64,000 bases of DNA from Mesorhizobium sp. B2-4-3 (GTDB lineage Bacteria > Pseudomonadota > Alphaproteobacteria > Rhizobiales > Rhizobiaceae), in the NCBI RefSeq assembly GCF_006442815.1, contig NZ_VFVL01000014.1, positions 62,001 to 126,000 of the forward strand, written 5' to 3'. Shown here piece by piece: positions 60,689 to 64,000 of this stretch (position 1 is the first letter of the stretch; every line of letters starts with the position of its first letter). Both the position numbers and the translations under genes were made by a program. Under the pieces are notes generated by a model. The model made no database searches. It was not told where the DNA came from and worked only from the letters and a program-made list of their open reading frames with translations.

Positions 60689-61211
60689 GAAATTGTCGCG
60701 TTCGGCTCTGGTCGGCGCCGCCTTGATCGCGGCATTCGCGCTCGGCGCCTGCCGCGACACCGGCAACGACCAGCTATTTGCCATCTCCGGCAAGCTGTTC
60801 GAGTTCAATTACCGGCTGGCCATCGCCACCTATGTCATCACGCTGAAGCCGCTGCGCCCGATGGTCGACGGCCAGGTCGCGGTGGTGAGCTTCCAGAACC
60901 CGGCCGGCGGCGACCCGCTCATCGTCAACCAGAAGATCTGGCCGAAGCTGCCCCACATCACGCTCACCAGTCCGCCGCTCTCCTGCGTGGTCAAGGACAA
61001 GCCCTACAGCGTCTCGATCCGCATCGAGGATGCGAGCGGCACGTTGCTGCAGAGCATCGACACCACCATGACCTCGTCGGAGGACCAGACCATGCTGCCG
61101 GACCGGCCGCTGGTGATCGGGCCGAACTACGAGCTGAATTCCGATCTGGCCGGCCATCCCGACGGCAAGCTGCCGGGCGAACCGAAGCCGGATTGCTCGA
61201 AAGCGACCTGA
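60681..61211 (+). CDS. Predicted lipoprotein of unknown function
   Basis: 176-residue exported protein. The signal peptide ends in a lipobox LGAC with Cys24 as the lipid-anchored residue. The remainder is a beta-rich domain (ISGKLFEFNYRLAIATYVIT, LTSPPLSCVVKDKPYSVSIR) with a few Cys and ends in an acidic/Pro tail. No family recognised. It overlaps the CGNR gene by 8 bases, so the two are co-expressed. Confidence 0.75.
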   Translation: MLRKLSRSALVGAALIAAFALGACRDTGNDQLFAISGKLFEFNYRLAIATYVITLKPLRPMVDGQVAVVSFQNPAGGDPLIVNQKIWPKLPHITLTSPPLSCVVKDKPYSVSIRIEDASGTLLQSIDTTMTSSEDQTMLPDRPLVIGPNYELNSDLAGHPDGKLPGEPKPDCSKAT

Positions 61212-61419
61212 AACGCCGGCGCCCATGCGAAATTTTTGTTCCTCAGGAAGCGGTTAGCATGATCTTGCATGCGCCGCCGGCCACTCGCCAGACTGTTTGT
61301 TGCGTGTTATCTGGCTCCTGCGATTTTGTTTGACCTCTCCGCCAAGGGAAGAAAGACTGCGGCGTCCCACTCCGACGTTGGCTGCCTGATTTGAGGCGCC
61401 TCCGCAGAGGAAATACCTG

Positions 61420-64000
61420 ATGACGCTGCACGACGTCGCGCTCGACGACAAGTTCGACCTTGGCAAGGAGAGCGTCTTCCTGTCCGGCGCGCAGGCGGTC
61501 GTGCGCATGCTTCTGATGCAGCGCGAGCGTGACCGCCGCGCCGGCCTCAACACGGCAGGCTTCGTCTCCGGCTATCGCGGCTCGCCGCTTGGTGGCCTCG
61601 ACATGCAGCTGTGGCGGGCCAAGAAGCAGCTCGCGCAAGCCGACATCGTCTTCCAGCCCGGCCTCAACGAGGAGCTCGCCGCCACCGCCTGCTGGGGCTC
61701 GCAGCAGACCGAATTGCTGGGCGAGGGCACGCATGACGGCGTCTTTTCGGTCTGGTACGGCAAGGGGCCGGGCGTCGACCGTTCCGGCGACGTCTTCCGC
61801 CACGCCAATCTAGCCGGCTCGTCGAGAAATGGCGGCGTGCTCGCCCTGATGGGCGACGACCATATGGCCGAATCCTCGACCAACGCGCATGCCACCGAAT
61901 TCCTGTTCGTCGACACCATGGTGCCGATCCTCAATCCGGCCGGCGTCCAGGAGATCGTCGACTACGGCCTCTACGGCTTTGCCATGTCGCGCTTCGCCGG
62001 CACCTGGGCGGCGATCAAATGCGTCAAGGACAACATCGAATCGACGGCCTCGGTCGACGCCTCGATCGAGCGTCTGGGCATCGTCATTCCCGAATTCGAC
62101 ATGCCGCCGGGCGGCCTGAACATCCGCCACGAGATCGACATGCTCGGCCAGGAAGAGCGGCTGCATGAGTATAAACGCGCCGCCGCTTCCGCCTTCATCC
62201 AGGCCAACGGTCTCAACCGCATCGTCTATTCCGGCGGCCGCAATCCCAAGCTCGGCGTCATCACCATCGGCAAGAGCTATCTCGATGTCCGCCAGGCGCT
62301 TGAGGATATCGGCATCGACGAACAGGCCGCCAACCGCATCGGCATCCGCCTGTTCAAGGTCGGCTGCCCGTGGCCGCTCGATTTCCAGCACATCGCCGAG
62401 TTCGCCCGCGGCCTCGACACCATCGTCGTCGTCGAGGAAAAGCGCTCGCTGATCGAGGTGCAGCTGCGCGAGAACCTCTACGGCGCCGCCACGCAGCCGG
62501 TGATCGTCGGCAAGAAGGACGAGCGCGGCGACTGGCTGTTTCCGGCCAAGGGCGCGCTCGACCCGAACGAGATCGCCATCGCGCTCGGCGAGCGGATCTT
62601 GCGCACCATCGGCCCGTCGGAAGAAATCGCCGCGCGGCTGGCGAAGCTGCGCCAGTTCCAGGCGATGCTTGCCGACACCGTCAATATCGGTTCGCGCACG
62701 CCTTTCTTCTGCTCGGGCTGCCCGCACAATTCCTCGACCAAGGTGCCGGACGGCTCGATCGCCGCCGCCGGCATCGGCTGCCATTTCATGGCGCTGTGGA
62801 TGGACAGGAACACCGTCGGCTTCACCGCCATGGGCGGCGAGGGCGCGCAATGGGTCGGCCAGGCGCCGTTCTCGAAGCGCGACCACATCTTCCAGAACCT
62901 CGGCGACGGCACCTACAACCATTCCGGCGTGCTGGCGATCCGCTTCGCGCTGTCCTCAGCCGCCAACATCACCTACAAGATTCTCTACAACGACGCGGTG
63001 GCGATGACCGGCGGCCAGCCGCATGAGGGCGGCCTGACCGTCGACATGATCGCGAGACAAGTTCGCGCGGAGGGCGTCGACCGCATCGCCGTCGTCACCG
63101 ACGAGCCGGACAAATATGCCGGCAAGGCCGATTTCCCGGCCGGCATCAGCATCCATCACCGTGACGACCTCGATCTCGTCCAGCGCGAGTTGCGTGGGCT
63201 CAAAGGCGTTTCCGTTCTCATCTACGATCAGACCTGCGCCGCCGAAAAGCGCCGGCGCCGCAAGCGCGGCACCTTTCCCGATCCCGACAAGCGCGTCTTC
63301 ATCAACGAACTGGTCTGCGAAGGCTGCGGCGATTGCGGCGTGCAGTCGAACTGCGTCTCCATCCAGCCGGTCGAGACCGAATTCGGCCGCAAGCGCCGGA
63401 TCGACCAGTCGAGCTGCAACAAGGATTTTTCCTGCCTCAACGGTTTCTGCCCGTCCTTCGTCACCGTGCATGGCGGCAAGATCAGGAAGGCCGAAGGCAT
63501 TGCCGGCAGGGCCGACCCTCTCGACGGCGTGCCAGCGCCGGCCGAGTTCCGCATGGGCAGCCAGGGCTGGGCGGCGATCATCGACGGGGTCGGCGGCACC
63601 GGCGTCGTCACCGTCGGCGCCGTGCTTGGCATGGCCGCGCATCTGGAAGGCAAGGGCTGCGGCATGATCGACATGGCCGGCCTCGCCCAGAAGGGCGGCT
63701 CGGTCTTCACCCATGTCCGCATCGCCCCGACGCCCGAGGACATCCACGCCATTCGCGTTTCAGCCGGCAAGGCAGACCTCGTGCTCGGCTGCGACCTCGT
63801 CGTCTCCGGCGCCAAGAAGGTGTTGGGCGCGGTGCGCGAGGGCCACACGATCTTCCTCGCCAATACCGCCGAGATCATGCCTGGCGAATTCACCCGTTCC
63901 GCCGACTTCTCGCTGCCGGTCGAGCGGCTGAAGAAGGCGATCCGGGCGGCTGCCGGCGACGACAAGGCCCACTTCTTCGACGCAACCCGCACCGCGACCG
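61420..64000 (+). CDS. Indolepyruvate ferredoxin oxidoreductase, fused (partial, 3' end outside window)
   Basis: Large thiamine-pyrophosphate enzyme oxidatively decarboxylating aryl-pyruvates; 860 codons in the window without a stop. N-terminal pyrimidine-binding part (AGFVSGYRGSPLGGLDMQLW, GLNEELAATACWGSQQ), TPP-binding part (TPFFCSGCPHNSSTKVPDGS, GIGCHFMALWMDRNTVGFTA), a ferredoxin-type Cys cluster (VCEGCGDCGVQSNCVSIQPV then SSCNKDFSCLNGFCPSF), and the start of the gamma subunit (GWAAIIDGVGGTGVVTVGAV). ATG 61420 follows AGAGGAAA. This is the one-chain type found in aerobes, about 1,150-1,170 residues, so roughly 300 residues are missing. Confidence 0.93.
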   Translation, partial: MTLHDVALDDKFDLGKESVFLSGAQAVVRMLLMQRERDRRAGLNTAGFVSGYRGSPLGGLDMQLWRAKKQLAQADIVFQPGLNEELAATACWGSQQTELLGEGTHDGVFSVWYGKGPGVDRSGDVFRHANLAGSSRNGGVLALMGDDHMAESSTNAHATEFLFVDTMVPILNPAGVQEIVDYGLYGFAMSRFAGTWAAIKCVKDNIESTASVDASIERLGIVIPEFDMPPGGLNIRHEIDMLGQEERLHEYKRAAASAFIQANGLNRIVYSGGRNPKLGVITIGKSYLDVRQALEDIGIDEQAANRIGIRLFKVGCPWPLDFQHIAEFARGLDTIVVVEEKRSLIEVQLRENLYGAATQPVIVGKKDERGDWLFPAKGALDPNEIAIALGERILRTIGPSEEIAARLAKLRQFQAMLADTVNIGSRTPFFCSGCPHNSSTKVPDGSIAAAGIGCHFMALWMDRNTVGFTAMGGEGAQWVGQAPFSKRDHIFQNLGDGTYNHSGVLAIRFALSSAANITYKILYNDAVAMTGGQPHEGGLTVDMIARQVRAEGVDRIAVVTDEPDKYAGKADFPAGISIHHRDDLDLVQRELRGLKGVSVLIYDQTCAAEKRRRRKRGTFPDPDKRVFINELVCEGCGDCGVQSNCVSIQPVETEFGRKRRIDQSSCNKDFSCLNGFCPSFVTVHGGKIRKAEGIAGRADPLDGVPAPAEFRMGSQGWAAIIDGVGGTGVVTVGAVLGMAAHLEGKGCGMIDMAGLAQKGGSVFTHVRIAPTPEDIHAIRVSAGKADLVLGCDLVVSGAKKVLGAVREGHTIFLANTAEIMPGEFTRSADFSLPVERLKKAIRAAAGDDKAHFFDATRTAT

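Overview
The window is high-GC alphaproteobacterial chromosome. Many genes overlap by 4 bases, GTG/TTG starts are frequent, and there are several families of dispersed palindromic intergenic repeats. Gene content points to the Rhizobiales, most likely Mesorhizobium or a close relative: aglR/aglE/aglF arranged as in Sinorhizobium, a PuuD-type urate hydroxylase, a fused allantoinase/OHCU decarboxylase, UdgX and several ABC/TRAP importers. No rRNA, tRNA, CRISPR array, phage or transposase gene was recognised.

Layout. 0-3.6 kb: alpha-glucoside uptake (aglF partial, aglE) with divergent LacI-type aglR and two AAAGCGCTTT operators. 3.9-6.6 kb: DUF417 membrane protein, DadA-like FAD oxidoreductase, GNAT acetyltransferase. 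7.1-9.9 kb: ECF sigma factor, membrane anti-sigma factor and secreted S8 protease in one overlapping operon. 10.2-20.3 kb: minus-strand operon of CocE/NonD hydrolase, two paralogous Tat-exported binding proteins, DppB/DppC-like permeases, a fused DppDF-like ATPase and a phosphodiesterase-type hydrolase. 20.4-21.0 kb: BrnT/BrnA toxin-antitoxin pair.

21.0-39.7 kb is dominated by purine catabolism: CDA-type deaminase, allA, allE and puuE-uraD fusion on the minus strand; uraH, xdhA, xdhB, xdhC on the plus strand; then, after Dps, PhzF, two flavin monooxygenases and a LysR regulator, puuD, guaD, a UPF0303 protein and glycerate 2-kinase. Together they cover guanine to xanthine, urate, 5-hydroxyisourate, OHCU, allantoin and allantoate, then ureidoglycine, ureidoglycolate, glyoxylate and glycerate salvage. 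Only allantoate amidohydrolase is absent from the window.

40.0-43.6 kb: a translationally coupled minus-strand run of class III aminotransferase, PuuA-like glutamine synthetase and an N-terminally shortened UdgX. 43.7-46.1 kb: WD40 protein and His-rich CobW GTPase. 46.4-54.1 kb: MarR, AraC and LacI regulators, DUF2000, DMT transporter, 2-hydroxyacid dehydrogenase, small exported protein, outer-membrane barrel protein and gamma-glutamyl-GABA hydrolase-like amidotransferase. 54.3-58.9 kb: TRAP transporter (binding protein on +, permeases and a zinc alcohol dehydrogenase on -). 59.1-64 kb: lone LivH-type permease, CGNR regulator, lipoprotein, and an indolepyruvate ferredoxin oxidoreductase that runs off the end.

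The most unusual points are: an anti-sigma factor whose outer domain looks like the propeptide of the protease encoded next to it; a family of about 240-bp palindromic elements present as four full copies and one half; a truncated UdgX coupled to a polyamine-type operon; and an inverted repeat wrapped around the CGNR promoter.
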